The notes beneath the pieces are model-generated. The model saw nothing but the letters and a program-made list of their open reading frames with translations. It did not search any database and was not told where the DNA came from. Below, piece after piece: positions 1-8,777 of a stretch of DNA of 64,000 nt. The DNA is taken from contig NZ_CP170448.1 in assembly GCF_042466685.1 (NCBI RefSeq), forward strand, positions 3,410,001 through 3,474,000, given 5' to 3'. Position 1 is the stretch's first letter; each line of letters begins with the position of its first letter. This stretch comes from Vreelandella sp042466685. GTDB taxonomy: Bacteria; Pseudomonadota; Gammaproteobacteria; Pseudomonadales; Halomonadaceae. The position numbers and the translations under genes were made by a program.

Positions 1-441
1 GGCGGCGATCACCACCCCCGACAGCAGCAGTGGATGCTCTTCAGGTGAATACGCCATGTCAGCGATGACATAACGGATTGCGGCACCGACCATGACAAAC
101 CAGGCCAGCGCCAACGCCACGCGCATCGCCACTCTCGACCAGGGCTCGTTAAATCTATCGCGCTCTAGAGGAGATGAAACACCCGGTGAAACGTGGCCCA
201 GGGCATAAAAAAAACAGGCCCCTGTGAGTACAACGCCCAACACGAGTTCGGCAGCGGCGAGCAAGGGAGCCTCTAGCCGCAACCAAGCTAGCGTCATTGC
301 CGCTGTAAAGGCGACAAAAAAACAGCAGGCGCGCAGTAAGTGGCGATCAAACAGGCACACTAGCGCCGCCACCGTTAGGCATAGCGCCAGCAGCATTTCC
401 ATTGCCTCAAGAGGTTTTATCGCATCAAAGAAAGCTATCAT
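1..441 (-). CDS. DUF4040/MnhB-like antiporter subunit (partial)
   Basis: An open frame on the minus strand runs from an ATG at 441 off the left edge without a stop, so only the first 147 residues are present. The product is almost wholly hydrophobic. A segment around residues 50-75, with AP then AELVLG and a following TM helix, resembles the APDVALTEA-type motif of the DUF4040/MbhD domain found in Na+/H+ antiporter (Mrp/Mnh) and membrane-bound hydrogenase subunits. By family it would be an inner-membrane subunit of a cation/proton antiporter. The other subunits, if present, lie left of the window. The opposite-strand frame here is an antisense shadow. Confidence 0.6.
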   Translation of the reverse strand, partial: MIAFFDAIKPLEAMEMLLALCLTVAALVCLFDRHLLRACCFFVAFTAAMTLAWLRLEAPLLAAAELVLGVVLTGACFFYALGHVSPGVSSPLERDRFNEPWSRVAMRVALALAWFVMVGAAIRYVIADMAYSPEEHPLLLSGVVIAA

Positions 442-487
442 TCGTTTTCGCTACATCCTTGCATCGGTCACGAATAGGCATAGGCGC

Positions 488-1153
488 TTAGTTTAAGCGA
501 GAACCCAACCACTTGCCGATATCATTGACCTGCTGTGGGCAGAGCGCATGGGCCATGGGGTATTGGCGGTAGTTAACCGCGTAGCCCATCTCTTTTAAGC
601 GGTCGGCGCCACTGCGGCCAAGGCTTTCAGGCACAATGGGGTCAAAGTTACCGTGTTGAACTTCAATAGGGATCTGACGATTGGCTTCCGCCAGGTCGAT
701 ATTGTCGGCAGTCGCAAAGTAAGTCGACATGGCCAACAACCCTCCAAGCGGTTCAGGGAAAGTCAGCGCAGCGTGGTAGGCAACCGCACCACCTTGCGAA
801 AAGCCTGCGACAATAATGCGCTGGCTATCGATACCCTGGTCAATCTGCTCTTGAATCAGTGTCTGGATTCGCTCAGCGGATTTCTTGAGTTGAACCTCAT
901 CGACCCGACGCCCCAAATCCATGGCGAGAATATCGTACCAAGCGGGCATCACCATACCGCCATTAATCGTCACGGCTAAGCGTGGCGCATGGGGCATGAT
1001 AAAACGCACGTGGGAATCTTTGGGCAGCGCCAGTGCGGGCACCAGCGGTTCAAAATCGTGCCCATCCGCACCTAAACCGTGAATAATGAACACACAGGCA
1101 TCGGCGGGTTGACCATCTTTCGGTTCAATAATCAGTTCGCCAGGAGCAGTCAT
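488..1153 (-). CDS. Carboxylesterase / phospholipase-type alpha/beta hydrolase
   Basis: This 221-residue cytoplasmic enzyme belongs to the small carboxylesterase (acyl-protein-thioesterase-like) group of alpha/beta hydrolases, which hydrolyse short esters or acyl thioesters. The oxyanion-hole HGLGADG motif is at residues 25-31, the nucleophile is Ser119 in GFSQGG, and Asp171 (NFDPIVP) and His202 (MAHAL) complete the triad. Length is typical. The ATG at 1153 is preferred over an upstream TTG at 1174 because AAGGAA lies about 9 bases before it. It stands alone between the antiporter fragment and the SLC13 permease. The natural substrate cannot be told from sequence. Confidence 0.88.
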   Translation of the reverse strand: MTAPGELIIEPKDGQPADACVFIIHGLGADGHDFEPLVPALALPKDSHVRFIMPHAPRLAVTINGGMVMPAWYDILAMDLGRRVDEVQLKKSAERIQTLIQEQIDQGIDSQRIIVAGFSQGGAVAYHAALTFPEPLGGLLAMSTYFATADNIDLAEANRQIPIEVQHGNFDPIVPESLGRSGADRLKEMGYAVNYRQYPMAHALCPQQVNDIGKWLGSRLN

Positions 1154-1244
1154 AACGTCGTATTCCTTATGCAAAAAGCGTCACCCTAGCGCAAACCCGC
1201 GTTAACAGCGAGCGGGAGAGTGCCTAAAAATAGTCACAGACCAC

Positions 1245-3014
1245 TTAAAAAGGCCATACCAGAGGTATTAAAAACAGCGCGATGGCCCCCGTCAGTATAT
1301 TTAATCCACTGCCCAGGCGTAGAAAATCGCTTACTCGGTAACCACCAGGGCCATACACCATTAAATTGGTTTGATAGCCAATGGGGGTTAAAAAGCTCGC
1401 CGAGGCGGCAAACATAACCGCGACTACGTAGGGCATCGGGCTAACGCCCAAGCTTTCCGCGGCGCTCATCACCACCGGGAAAATAATCACCGCCGCGGCG
1501 TTATTGGTGACCAGTTCGGTTAGCAGCGCCACCACGCAGTAAGTGCCAATTAACAGCAGCAGTGGATTACCCGCCACCAGGGTCAGCACCCCACCGCCGA
1601 TTACCCCGGCAGCGCCGGAACTCTGCAGCGCCGCCCCCACCCCAAAGGAGGCCGCAATAGTGAGCAGCACCTGAGTATCCAGGCCACGCTTGGCAGCGCC
1701 CACCGAACAACAGCCCGTGAGTAGCGCTAATGCCGCACCCAACATGGCAGCGTTGAGCATACTCAGTACACCAAGCGCGGCGAGCAGCACGGCGCCTAAC
1801 AGCAAGCCCCACGCTAGCGGCGCTTTTTCATGGATAGGCCGCGCCGCGCCGTTGAGCTCACTAATGAGTAAAAAGTCCCTTGACTGTCGATGTCGCTCAA
1901 TAAACGGGGGCCGCGCCTCAAGCAATAGCACATCCGCGGGCTGCAACCTCACCTGGCCCAGATTCCCCTTAACCCGTTCGCCGCCGCGGCAGATCGCCAA
2001 CACCGCTGCCCCATAGAGGGTTCTAAAGTGACCATCGCGAATACGCTGGCCAATAAACTGACACTGATTAGAGACCACCGCCTCAACCAAGCGACGCTCT
2101 TTAAACTCCTTCTCCAAACTGGAAGTGCCATCCCGGGAGGGGATCAAGCCACGAATTTGCTGCAACTCCACTGCTGCATCAGAGGTGCCTGCAAACACCA
2201 AGCGGTCGCCGCCTTTGAGCTGCTCACCAGGCCCCACCACGCTGACCACGTTGCCTGCGCGTTCAATCTCTACCAGAAACAGCTCCTGTAGGTGACGTAA
2301 CCCCGCCTCTTCAACGGTTCGATCCACCAGCACGCCAGCCGGATCGACTTCCATTTCGATAGTGAACTCCCGCGGGTTGGCGAACGCATTGGCCAGCCCT
2401 TCCCTGGCGGGCAACAACCGCGGCCCTAACAAAATGAGATAGGCAAGCCCGGCCACCGCAACGGGAACACCGACCCAGGCCAAATCCAACAGTCCCATAC
2501 CAAGCTCTGGGTAGCGCTCCAGCAATAACCCATGCACTACCAGGTTCGTGCTGGTACCGAACAGCGTAATGGTGCCCCCCAGGATAGAGGCGAAACTAAG
2601 CGGCATCAGCAGCCGTTGGGGTGACAGGCGCAGCCGACGGCTCCAGCTCATGACCGCGGGAATATAGGTAGCAACAACGGGGGTATTATTGACAAAGCCG
2701 CTAAGCGAGGCCACCGGTAGCAACAGGCGAACCAGCGCGCCCCGCTCGCTTTTGGGCCGTTTAAGCACATAGCGAATAATCAGGTCGATGCCGCCGGTTT
2801 CGCGAATGCTGGCCACCAACACATACATAAACGCTACGGTAAACAGACCGCTATTGGAGAAGCCCCCCAGCGCCTGCTGGGGGTCAATCACCCCAAGCGT
2901 CATTAGCACAATAACCGCACCCAGCAAGATAATATCCGGCCCCAGGCGTGAAAAGGCCATTAACGGGAAGATGGTGAGCACCACCCCTACCGCTATCCAA
3001 GCATCCAGTGACAT
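1245..3014 (-). CDS. SLC13-family permease with RCK_C (TrkA-C) domains
   Basis: The 589-residue product has two blocks of hydrophobic helices separated by a soluble region at roughly residues 205-370 that contains two TrkA-C/RCK_C-like modules. This is the layout of the DASS/ArsB-like sodium-coupled anion permeases often annotated as sulfate or dicarboxylate transporters. Helix-associated motifs include GTSTNLVVHG in the first half and TNNAAAV and TPIGYQTNLMV in the second, the duplicated Ser/Asn substrate and sodium motifs of the family. The ATG at 3014 follows AAGGATG and is preferred to a TTG at 3035. The transported anion is unknown. Confidence 0.85.
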   Translation of the reverse strand: MSLDAWIAVGVVLTIFPLMAFSRLGPDIILLGAVIVLMTLGVIDPQQALGGFSNSGLFTVAFMYVLVASIRETGGIDLIIRYVLKRPKSERGALVRLLLPVASLSGFVNNTPVVATYIPAVMSWSRRLRLSPQRLLMPLSFASILGGTITLFGTSTNLVVHGLLLERYPELGMGLLDLAWVGVPVAVAGLAYLILLGPRLLPAREGLANAFANPREFTIEMEVDPAGVLVDRTVEEAGLRHLQELFLVEIERAGNVVSVVGPGEQLKGGDRLVFAGTSDAAVELQQIRGLIPSRDGTSSLEKEFKERRLVEAVVSNQCQFIGQRIRDGHFRTLYGAAVLAICRGGERVKGNLGQVRLQPADVLLLEARPPFIERHRQSRDFLLISELNGAARPIHEKAPLAWGLLLGAVLLAALGVLSMLNAAMLGAALALLTGCCSVGAAKRGLDTQVLLTIAASFGVGAALQSSGAAGVIGGGVLTLVAGNPLLLLIGTYCVVALLTELVTNNAAAVIIFPVVMSAAESLGVSPMPYVVAVMFAASASFLTPIGYQTNLMVYGPGGYRVSDFLRLGSGLNILTGAIALFLIPLVWPF

Positions 3015-3122
3015 AACCACGACATCCTTAACCAATAAGCATGGCGGTATTGTGAAGCCAATTTTATATTCTAAAAAGTTATTTTTAGAAACATTTAAAG
3101 ATCAAAATGGAATATGCAGCGC

Positions 3123-3182
3123 GAGGTGTGAGGTGTGAGGTGTGAGGTGTGAGGTGTGAGGTGTGAGGTGTGAGGTGTGAGG
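3123..3182. repeat. Heptanucleotide tandem repeat (GAGGTGT x8 plus 4 bases)
   Basis: Eight exact head-to-tail copies of GAGGTGT fill 3123-3178, followed by a partial copy (GAGG) to 3182. There are no mismatches. The array lies about 110 bp upstream of the SLC13 permease start and beside the cold-shock gene terminator, outside any coding frame. Perfect short-unit arrays like this are typically length-variable by slipped-strand mispairing. Confidence 0.95.
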
Positions 3183-3205
3183 CGAGTTTAAGTTACAAAA
3201 CCTGA

Positions 3206-3236
3206 AAAGCGAAAACCCCGCGCTTGGCGGGGTTTT
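3206..3236 (-). terminator. Rho-independent terminator of cspA-like gene
   Basis: AAAACCCCGC at 3212-3221 pairs perfectly with GCGGGGTTTT at 3227-3236 around a 5-base loop. On the minus strand the stem is followed by a T-rich stretch. It lies about 55 bp past the cold-shock stop codon. Because the stem is flanked by A and T tracts it may work in both directions. Confidence 0.8.
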
Positions 3237-3291
3237 CTGGTCAATCAACGCTAAGCGGTGATTGCTAACATCTCAATGCTTAAGAATAAAC

Positions 3292-3495
3292 TTAAATCAC
3301 CTTGATGTTAGAAGCCTGAAGGCCTTTTTTACCCTGGGTGACGTCGAAGGAGACCTTCTGACCATCTTGCAGAGATTTGAAGCCTTCTGCCTGAATTTCT
3401 GAGAAATGCGCGAACAGATCGTCGCCATTGTCGTCAGGAGAGATAAAGCCGAAACCTTTAGTGTCGTTAAACCACTTAACGGTACCAGTTGCCAT
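3292..3495 (-). CDS. cspA: Cold-shock protein (CspA family)
   Basis: The 67-residue product is a single cold-shock OB-fold domain that binds single-stranded RNA and DNA. It shows KWFND near the N-terminus, RNP1 as KGFGFI (residues 13-18) and an RNP2-like DLFAHF. Length is exactly that of the family. GAGGA is well placed before the ATG. No gene occupies the 204 bp between it and the next gene upstream, giving room for the long 5' leader usual for these genes, though no leader structure was modelled. Which paralogue this is (CspA, CspD or other) cannot be decided; the dimeric CspD-type C-terminal extension is absent. Confidence 0.95.
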   Translation of the reverse strand: MATGTVKWFNDTKGFGFISPDDNGDDLFAHFSEIQAEGFKSLQDGQKVSFDVTQGKKGLQASNIKVI

Positions 3496-3699
3496 GATCG
3501 AAATCCTCGATGTTGCTAATTAAACCGGGAAATACCCGAATTGCAGTGGGTATAACAAGAGACTTTCACCAGATTTAACGCTAGAGGCGCTTCTATACTG
3601 CTGACAACGTTCGACTTGCTAACCAACTAGCTTTATTTTGCGCTTAACCACCCTTCCACGTCAACACCCACTATAAATGCCGTTTAATAGCGTACATCG

Positions 3700-5391
3700 C
3701 TAAGTGCTACCGGGAACTTCACGACGCTCAGCCAGCATCCAGCCGGCAGCCTTCTCCGCAATCATCAGCGTGGGCGAGTTAGTGTTACCACTGGTGATAG
3801 TCGGCATAACGCTGGCGTCGGCCACTCTTAAGCCGCTAACACCACGCACTAGCAGCCGCGCATCGACCACTGCCATGGCATCATCCTTACGCCCCATTCG
3901 CGCGGTTCCCACTGGGTGAAAAATAGTCGTGCCGATATCACCGGCTAACCGGGTTAGCTCGTCATCGGTTTGATACTCAACACCAGGCTTAACCTCTTCT
4001 GGCGCATACTTGGCAAACGCAGGCTGCTCGGCAATGCGCCGGGTTACTCGCAGTGAATCCGCGGCCACCTTGCGATCTTCTGGAGTGCTCAGATAGTTAG
4101 GCGAAATCGATGGAGCCTCGCGTGGATCACTGCTTTTAAGCTGCACGGTGCCCCGGCTGGTAGGATTCAAATTACACACGCTGGCGGTTATCGCCGGGTA
4201 AGGGTGTAACGGCTGGCCAAACGCTTCCAGGCTTAGCGGCTGTACATGGTACTGAATATTGGGGTGGGGATGATCCGGCGTGCTGCGGGTAAAAGCCCCC
4301 AGTTGCGAAGGCGCCATGCTCATTGGCCCCGAGCGCTTAAGCAGGTACTCAAGGCCAATGCCGACTTTACCCCACAGCGTACTGGCCATGGCATTGAGGG
4401 TTTTGCCATTGGTGATGCGATATATCGAGCGAATCTGCAGATGATCCTGCAGGTTCTCACCCACCCCCGGCAGGTCATGGACTAGCTCAACGCCATGTTT
4501 GTGGAGCAGTTCGGCTGGCCCTACCCCAGAAAGTTGCAACAGGTGCGGTGTACCAATGGCACCCGCGCACAGGACGACTTCCTTGCTCGCTACAACGTGA
4601 AGGGGGTTGCCCTCACGCTCCACCTCAACGCCTGTGCAGCGCAGTGTATCTGCCTGTTCAAAAACCAGTCTATTCACTTGCGTAGAGTGCCATAACGTGA
4701 GGTTGTCGCGCTTGAGTGCTGTACGTAAAAACGCTTTGGCGGTATTCCAGCGCCAGCCCGAGCGCTGATTAACCTCAAAGTAGGCCACGCCTTCATTAGA
4801 GCCGCGGTTAAAATCGTCGCTGCGCGGTATGCCCGCCTGCACCGCAGCCTCGGCAAAATCATCCAATACCTGCCATTTTAGGCGCTGTTTTTCGATCCGC
4901 CACTCGCCGCCATGGCCGTGAAAATCGCGGTGTTTTGCATCGGTATCGCCGCCCTCATCCAAGCGGTAGTGGTCTTCGTGTTTGATAAAGTCGGGTAGGC
5001 AATTCTCCCATCGCCAGGCATCGTCGCCGGTGACCTCGGCCCAATGGTCGTAGTCCCGCGCCTGGCCACGCATATAAATCATGCCGTTAATACTGGAGCA
5101 GCCACCGAGGGTTTTGCCCCGCGGATAGATCAAAGAACGTCCGTTGAGCCCTTTATCAGGCTCGGTTCGAAACAACCAATCGGTACGCGGGTTATTGATG
5201 CAGTAGAGATAGCCCACTGGGATATGGATCCAGTGATAGTTATCCCGCCCCCCTGCTTCGATCAACAGCACCTTGTTGTTAGGGTTGGCGCTGAGTCGGT
5301 TAGCCAACAGACACCCGGCGGTGCCCGCTCCTACCACGATATAGTCGAAGTTCTTGGTATCGTCGACACTGTTATTAGTTGGCGCTGGCAT
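3700..5391 (-). CDS. GMC-family FAD alcohol dehydrogenase (3-hydroxypropionate dehydrogenase candidate)
   Basis: The 563-residue flavoprotein has an N-terminal FAD-binding GAGTAGC motif (residues 21-27), the GMC signature around GGCSSINGMIYMRG and a second signature with GAIGTPHLLQLSG. The C-terminal HPVGTARMG carries the catalytic His, and NTNSPTLMIAEKAA follows. Automatic annotation would say choline dehydrogenase. It lies 26 bp downstream of a CoA-acylating semialdehyde dehydrogenase with a divergent LysR gene. That arrangement matches dddA/dddC of Halomonas and hpdH/mmsA of Pseudomonas, where the GMC enzyme oxidises 3-hydroxypropionate to malonate semialdehyde. There is no betaine aldehyde dehydrogenase or BetI nearby, which argues against choline. 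GGGAG precedes the ATG. The substrate is an inference. Confidence 0.85.
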   Translation of the reverse strand: MPAPTNNSVDDTKNFDYIVVGAGTAGCLLANRLSANPNNKVLLIEAGGRDNYHWIHIPVGYLYCINNPRTDWLFRTEPDKGLNGRSLIYPRGKTLGGCSSINGMIYMRGQARDYDHWAEVTGDDAWRWENCLPDFIKHEDHYRLDEGGDTDAKHRDFHGHGGEWRIEKQRLKWQVLDDFAEAAVQAGIPRSDDFNRGSNEGVAYFEVNQRSGWRWNTAKAFLRTALKRDNLTLWHSTQVNRLVFEQADTLRCTGVEVEREGNPLHVVASKEVVLCAGAIGTPHLLQLSGVGPAELLHKHGVELVHDLPGVGENLQDHLQIRSIYRITNGKTLNAMASTLWGKVGIGLEYLLKRSGPMSMAPSQLGAFTRSTPDHPHPNIQYHVQPLSLEAFGQPLHPYPAITASVCNLNPTSRGTVQLKSSDPREAPSISPNYLSTPEDRKVAADSLRVTRRIAEQPAFAKYAPEEVKPGVEYQTDDELTRLAGDIGTTIFHPVGTARMGRKDDAMAVVDARLLVRGVSGLRVADASVMPTITSGNTNSPTLMIAEKAAGWMLAERREVPGST

Positions 5392-5417
5392 GCGTTGGCT
5401 CCCATAACGTTTAGGCG

Positions 5418-6929
5418 TTACTTCGCCGTGGGCATTACAAATTCAGCGCCTGCGTCGATGGAGTCTGACCAGCGCTGCATGATGGATTTTTGCTTGGTGT
5501 AAAAACGCACGCCCTCTTCGCCGTAGGCATGCGTATCACCAAATAGCGAGCGCTTCCAACCGCCAAAGCCGTGCCACGCCATAGGCACTGGGATGGGCAC
5601 ATTGATACCCACCATGCCGACCTGAATACGGCGGCCAAACTCCCGCGCCACTGTACCGCTTTCGGTAAAGCAGCTAACGCCGTTGCCAAACTCGTGGTCG
5701 TTAATCAGTTGAATGGCCGTGGCGATATCCGGCACCCGCACACAGACCAACACCGGGCCAAAAATCTCCTCTTTATAGATCGTCATCTCGGGGGTGACGT
5801 TGTCGAACAGCGTGCCGCCCATCCAGAACCCTTCAGCACACTCATCACCCGCCGCTGAGGCGTCGAAAGTACGACCATCAACGACCAGTTCAGCGCCTTC
5901 CGCCACCCCTTTTTCGATATAGCCGGTAATCCGCTGATGAGCCTCACGGGTCACAATGGGGCCCATTTCCGCATCCAGCTGCATACCATCTTTTACTTTC
6001 AGCGCTTTGGCGAGTTCAGCCAGAGCTGGGACGACTTTATCCGCCACATCGCCCACCAATACGGCCACACTAATGGCCATGCAGCGCTCACCGGCTGAGC
6101 CGTAGGCGGCACCAATCAAGGCATCCACAGCCTTATCTAAATGCGCATCGGGCATCACCACCATATGGTTTTTAGCGCCGCCGAGAGCTTGAATGCGCTT
6201 GCCGTTGCGGGCACCGCGCTCGTAGATCAAGTTGGCAATCGGCGTTGAGCCCACAAACGACAGAGCTTTAACGTGCGGATGGTCGATGAGTGCTTCAACG
6301 GAGTCTTTATCACCCTGCACAACGTTAAATACGCCGTCGGGCAGACCCGCCTGCTTTAGCAATTCAGCCATCAGCAGTGAAGCGCTGGGGTCGAGCGGGC
6401 TGGGTTTCAAAATAAACGTATTACCCGCGGCAATCGCCAGGGGAAACATCCACATCGGCACCATGGCCGGGAAATTAAATGGCGTTATACCAGCAACGAC
6501 ACCTAACGGCTGGCGCGTCGTCCAGTTATCGATCCCTGTGCTCACTTGCTCGGTGTAATCGCCCTTTAACAACTGCGGAATACCGCAGGCAAACTCCACA
6601 ATATCGATACCGCGAGCCACTTCCCCCTGGGCGTCGGTAAACACCTTGCCGTGCTCTTTGGTAATCGCTTCGGCTAGCTCATCTTTATGAGCGTTTAACA
6701 ACTCTAAAAACTTGAACATTACCCGAGCACGACGGATGGGTGGGGTATCGGCCCAGGCGGGAAAAGCGGCTTGGGCGGCCTCTACCGCGGTATTGACGTC
6801 CGCTGGGGAAGCCAGCGATACACGACCGGTAACACGGCCGGTGGCGGGGTTGAATACGTCCTGAGAGTGAGAAGATTCACCAGCACTGACCTGGCCATTA
6901 ATAAAGTGTTGAATCGCTGTTGTTGTCAT
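5418..6929 (-). CDS. mmsA: CoA-acylating methylmalonate/malonate-semialdehyde dehydrogenase
   Basis: The 503-residue aldehyde dehydrogenase belongs to the CoA-acylating MMSDH group, which converts methylmalonate or malonate semialdehyde with NAD+ and CoA to propionyl- or acetyl-CoA plus CO2. Supporting features are TPFNFPAMVPMWM, the cofactor loop FVGSTPIANLIY, ALGGAKNHMVVMPDA and the catalytic Cys283 in GERCMA; the group uses Asn in place of the hydrolytic Glu. It is the first gene of a two-gene operon with the GMC dehydrogenase and is divergent from a LysR regulator. Together they would take a 3-hydroxy acid to acyl-CoA. Valine catabolism is the alternative role, but no other valine gene is adjacent. 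Confidence 0.93.
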   Translation of the reverse strand: MTTTAIQHFINGQVSAGESSHSQDVFNPATGRVTGRVSLASPADVNTAVEAAQAAFPAWADTPPIRRARVMFKFLELLNAHKDELAEAITKEHGKVFTDAQGEVARGIDIVEFACGIPQLLKGDYTEQVSTGIDNWTTRQPLGVVAGITPFNFPAMVPMWMFPLAIAAGNTFILKPSPLDPSASLLMAELLKQAGLPDGVFNVVQGDKDSVEALIDHPHVKALSFVGSTPIANLIYERGARNGKRIQALGGAKNHMVVMPDAHLDKAVDALIGAAYGSAGERCMAISVAVLVGDVADKVVPALAELAKALKVKDGMQLDAEMGPIVTREAHQRITGYIEKGVAEGAELVVDGRTFDASAAGDECAEGFWMGGTLFDNVTPEMTIYKEEIFGPVLVCVRVPDIATAIQLINDHEFGNGVSCFTESGTVAREFGRRIQVGMVGINVPIPVPMAWHGFGGWKRSLFGDTHAYGEEGVRFYTKQKSIMQRWSDSIDAGAEFVMPTAK

Positions 6930-7080
6930 GAGAAGTACCTGTTTTAAGAACGCATGTTGAGCGCGTGTGCAAAGAGCATACCTTCAGCCTAGCCTACTGG
7001 ACCCTGCGAACGGATCAATTGAGTTATTTAAAAGCCAGTTATAAGCTCTACTAATATCAGCGCTCTATTTAAGGCCTACT

Positions 7081-8013
7081 ATGCAAGACTACGCCACGCT
7101 GCGCGCCTTCGTGGCCGTTGCAAGAACGGGCAGCGTGTCGCGCGCCGCCGAGCAGCTACACCTGACTCAACCCGCCATTAGCCTAAAGTTAAAACAGCTA
7201 CAGACCAATTTAGGCCTCACGCTGTTTAGCCGCCGTCCTCAGGGGCTTGCTTTGACCGCCGACGGCCATGCGCTGCTGCCCGCCGCCGAAAAAGCCTTGG
7301 CCAGCGCCCAGGCGTTTGAACAGACCGCCGGAACGCTACATAGCACGCTGCGCGGCAAGCTCTCGATCGGCACCATTGTCGACCCGGAATTTCTCCGCCT
7401 AGGCGCCTTTTTAAGCCGCCTGATGGCCCGTGCCCCCCAGTTAGAAACCGAGCTGCACCATGGCATGAGCGGCAGCGTGCTTAACCGCATTGAACAGGGC
7501 GATTTAGATGTCGGTTTTTATTTAGCGCCGCCCGGCGAAGACCCTGGCCTAGCCTCTGGGCTCGCCCCTGGCAAAGGACATGAAGCGCTGGCTTGGCGTG
7601 AGCTAACGCATTTTCACTATCATGTGATTGCCCCTCCGGGCTGGGAAAACCGGCTTATCGATACCCGCTGGGAGCACCTGGCCACGCTGCCGTGGATTGT
7701 CACGCCCCAAAATTCTGCCCACCATCGGCTGTTAAAACAGGCGCTTGGGCCAAGTGGCGCAGTACCCAATCGGGTGGCCCAGGTTGACCAAGAGGCCTGC
7801 ATGCTTGACCTGGTGCGCGCAGGCGTTGGCCTAAGCCTGGCCCGGGACGCTCTAGCGATGACCGAACGCCAGGAGAGTGGTCTAGCCGTGGCCGACAACA
7901 TTCGCCTGCCCTGTGCATTAAGCTTTATTTGGCGACACGACAGCGCCAACGAGCCGCCAGTAAATGCTGCGCTGAGTACACTGGATGAGGTATGGCCTCA
8001 TCGACCCGGCTAG
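7081..8013 (+). CDS. LysR-family regulator of the mmsA operon
   Basis: This 310-residue protein has an N-terminal winged HTH (about residues 4-62, with ARTGSVSRAAEQLHLTQPA and LFSRR) and a C-terminal periplasmic-binding-fold effector domain. It is divergent from mmsA across 151 bp, the classic arrangement for a LysR activator controlling its neighbour. Related Pseudomonas 3-hydroxypropionate clusters have a LysR regulator in this position. The shared intergenic region has a 6-bp direct repeat, AGTTAT at 7022 and 7037. I could not assign a clear T-N11-A site. The inducer is unknown. Confidence 0.9.
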   Translation: MQDYATLRAFVAVARTGSVSRAAEQLHLTQPAISLKLKQLQTNLGLTLFSRRPQGLALTADGHALLPAAEKALASAQAFEQTAGTLHSTLRGKLSIGTIVDPEFLRLGAFLSRLMARAPQLETELHHGMSGSVLNRIEQGDLDVGFYLAPPGEDPGLASGLAPGKGHEALAWRELTHFHYHVIAPPGWENRLIDTRWEHLATLPWIVTPQNSAHHRLLKQALGPSGAVPNRVAQVDQEACMLDLVRAGVGLSLARDALAMTERQESGLAVADNIRLPCALSFIWRHDSANEPPVNAALSTLDEVWPHRPG

Positions 8014-8121
8014 CTTGTAAGAGAATAGCTGTAACAGAATGGCTGTAAGGAAATCGCGCTTGATGCCACTAATCGACTCAACAGTACGCAATGACTCGCC
8101 ACCACCACTGGAGTGCCTACG

Positions 8122-8760
8122 ATGACCCGACTTCCGCTTTTGCGCCCCTTAACGCTCTGCATCATGGCCGTTGCAGGCCTCGCCAGTGCGTCACTCCAAG
8201 CCCAGTCGTCTCAAGAGCATGCCAATGCAGAAGCGACGTTTGCCGGGGGCTGCTTCTGGTGCATGGAACCTCCTTACGACAACCAACCCGGCGTTAGTGC
8301 CACCATTTCCGGCTACATCGGCGGCGAGCTTGAGAACCCCACCTACGAAGATATCACCCGAGGTAACACGGGCCACGCTGAAGTTGTTCAAATCGAGTAC
8401 GACTCAGAGCAGATCAGCTACGCGCAGCTACTGGAGATCTTCTGGCGCAATATCGACCCCTTTGCGGTCGACCGTCAATTCTGCGATGTGGGCGATCAGT
8501 ACCGTTCGGCGATTTTCTATCACAACGACGAGCAACGCGAACTGGCTGAAGCCTCCAAAGCGGAAATGGAGGCACGCTTTGACCGAGACGTTGCCACCCA
8601 AATAGTACCGGCCACCACCTTCTGGCCTGCCGAGGAGTACCATCAGGATTATTATCAAAAGAACCCCGTGCGCTATAAATTTTACCGCTACAGCTGTGGA
8701 CGTGATGGCCGCCTGGACGAGGTCTGGGGTGAAGAAGCCGGTGGGCCTACGTTTGAGTAG
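8122..8760 (+). CDS. msrA: Peptide methionine sulfoxide reductase A, exported form
   Basis: The enzyme reduces methionine-S-sulfoxide in proteins. The MsrA active-site motif GCFWCMEP is at residues 43-50, with catalytic Cys44. GYIGG, GNTGHAEVV and the distal Cys near the C-terminus (RYSCG), a resolving-Cys candidate, are also present. The first about 27 residues form a Sec-type signal peptide ending near LQAQ, so this copy should act in the periplasm. The ATG at 8122 has GGAG at good spacing; an in-frame GTG at 8113 is less likely. It is a single gene, convergent with the sigma-54 activator. No msrB partner or MsrPQ gene is adjacent. Confidence 0.93.
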   Translation: MTRLPLLRPLTLCIMAVAGLASASLQAQSSQEHANAEATFAGGCFWCMEPPYDNQPGVSATISGYIGGELENPTYEDITRGNTGHAEVVQIEYDSEQISYAQLLEIFWRNIDPFAVDRQFCDVGDQYRSAIFYHNDEQRELAEASKAEMEARFDRDVATQIVPATTFWPAEEYHQDYYQKNPVRYKFYRYSCGRDGRLDEVWGEEAGGPTFE

Positions 8761-8777
8761 CAGGTGAACAATATGAT

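Noticed and set aside
224..496. Plus-strand open frame of 90 codons
   Set aside because: It is antisense to the hydrophobic DUF4040-like frame, has Ser/Ala/Arg-rich composition without any family feature, and lacks a ribosome site.
3123..3182. Possible CRISPR array
   Set aside because: The units are 7 bp with no spacers; this is a microsatellite, and no cas gene is present.
3700..5391. Choline dehydrogenase BetA for glycine betaine synthesis
   Set aside because: The neighbour is a CoA-acylating semialdehyde dehydrogenase rather than BetB, and betI/betT are absent; 3-hydroxypropionate oxidation fits the neighbourhood better.
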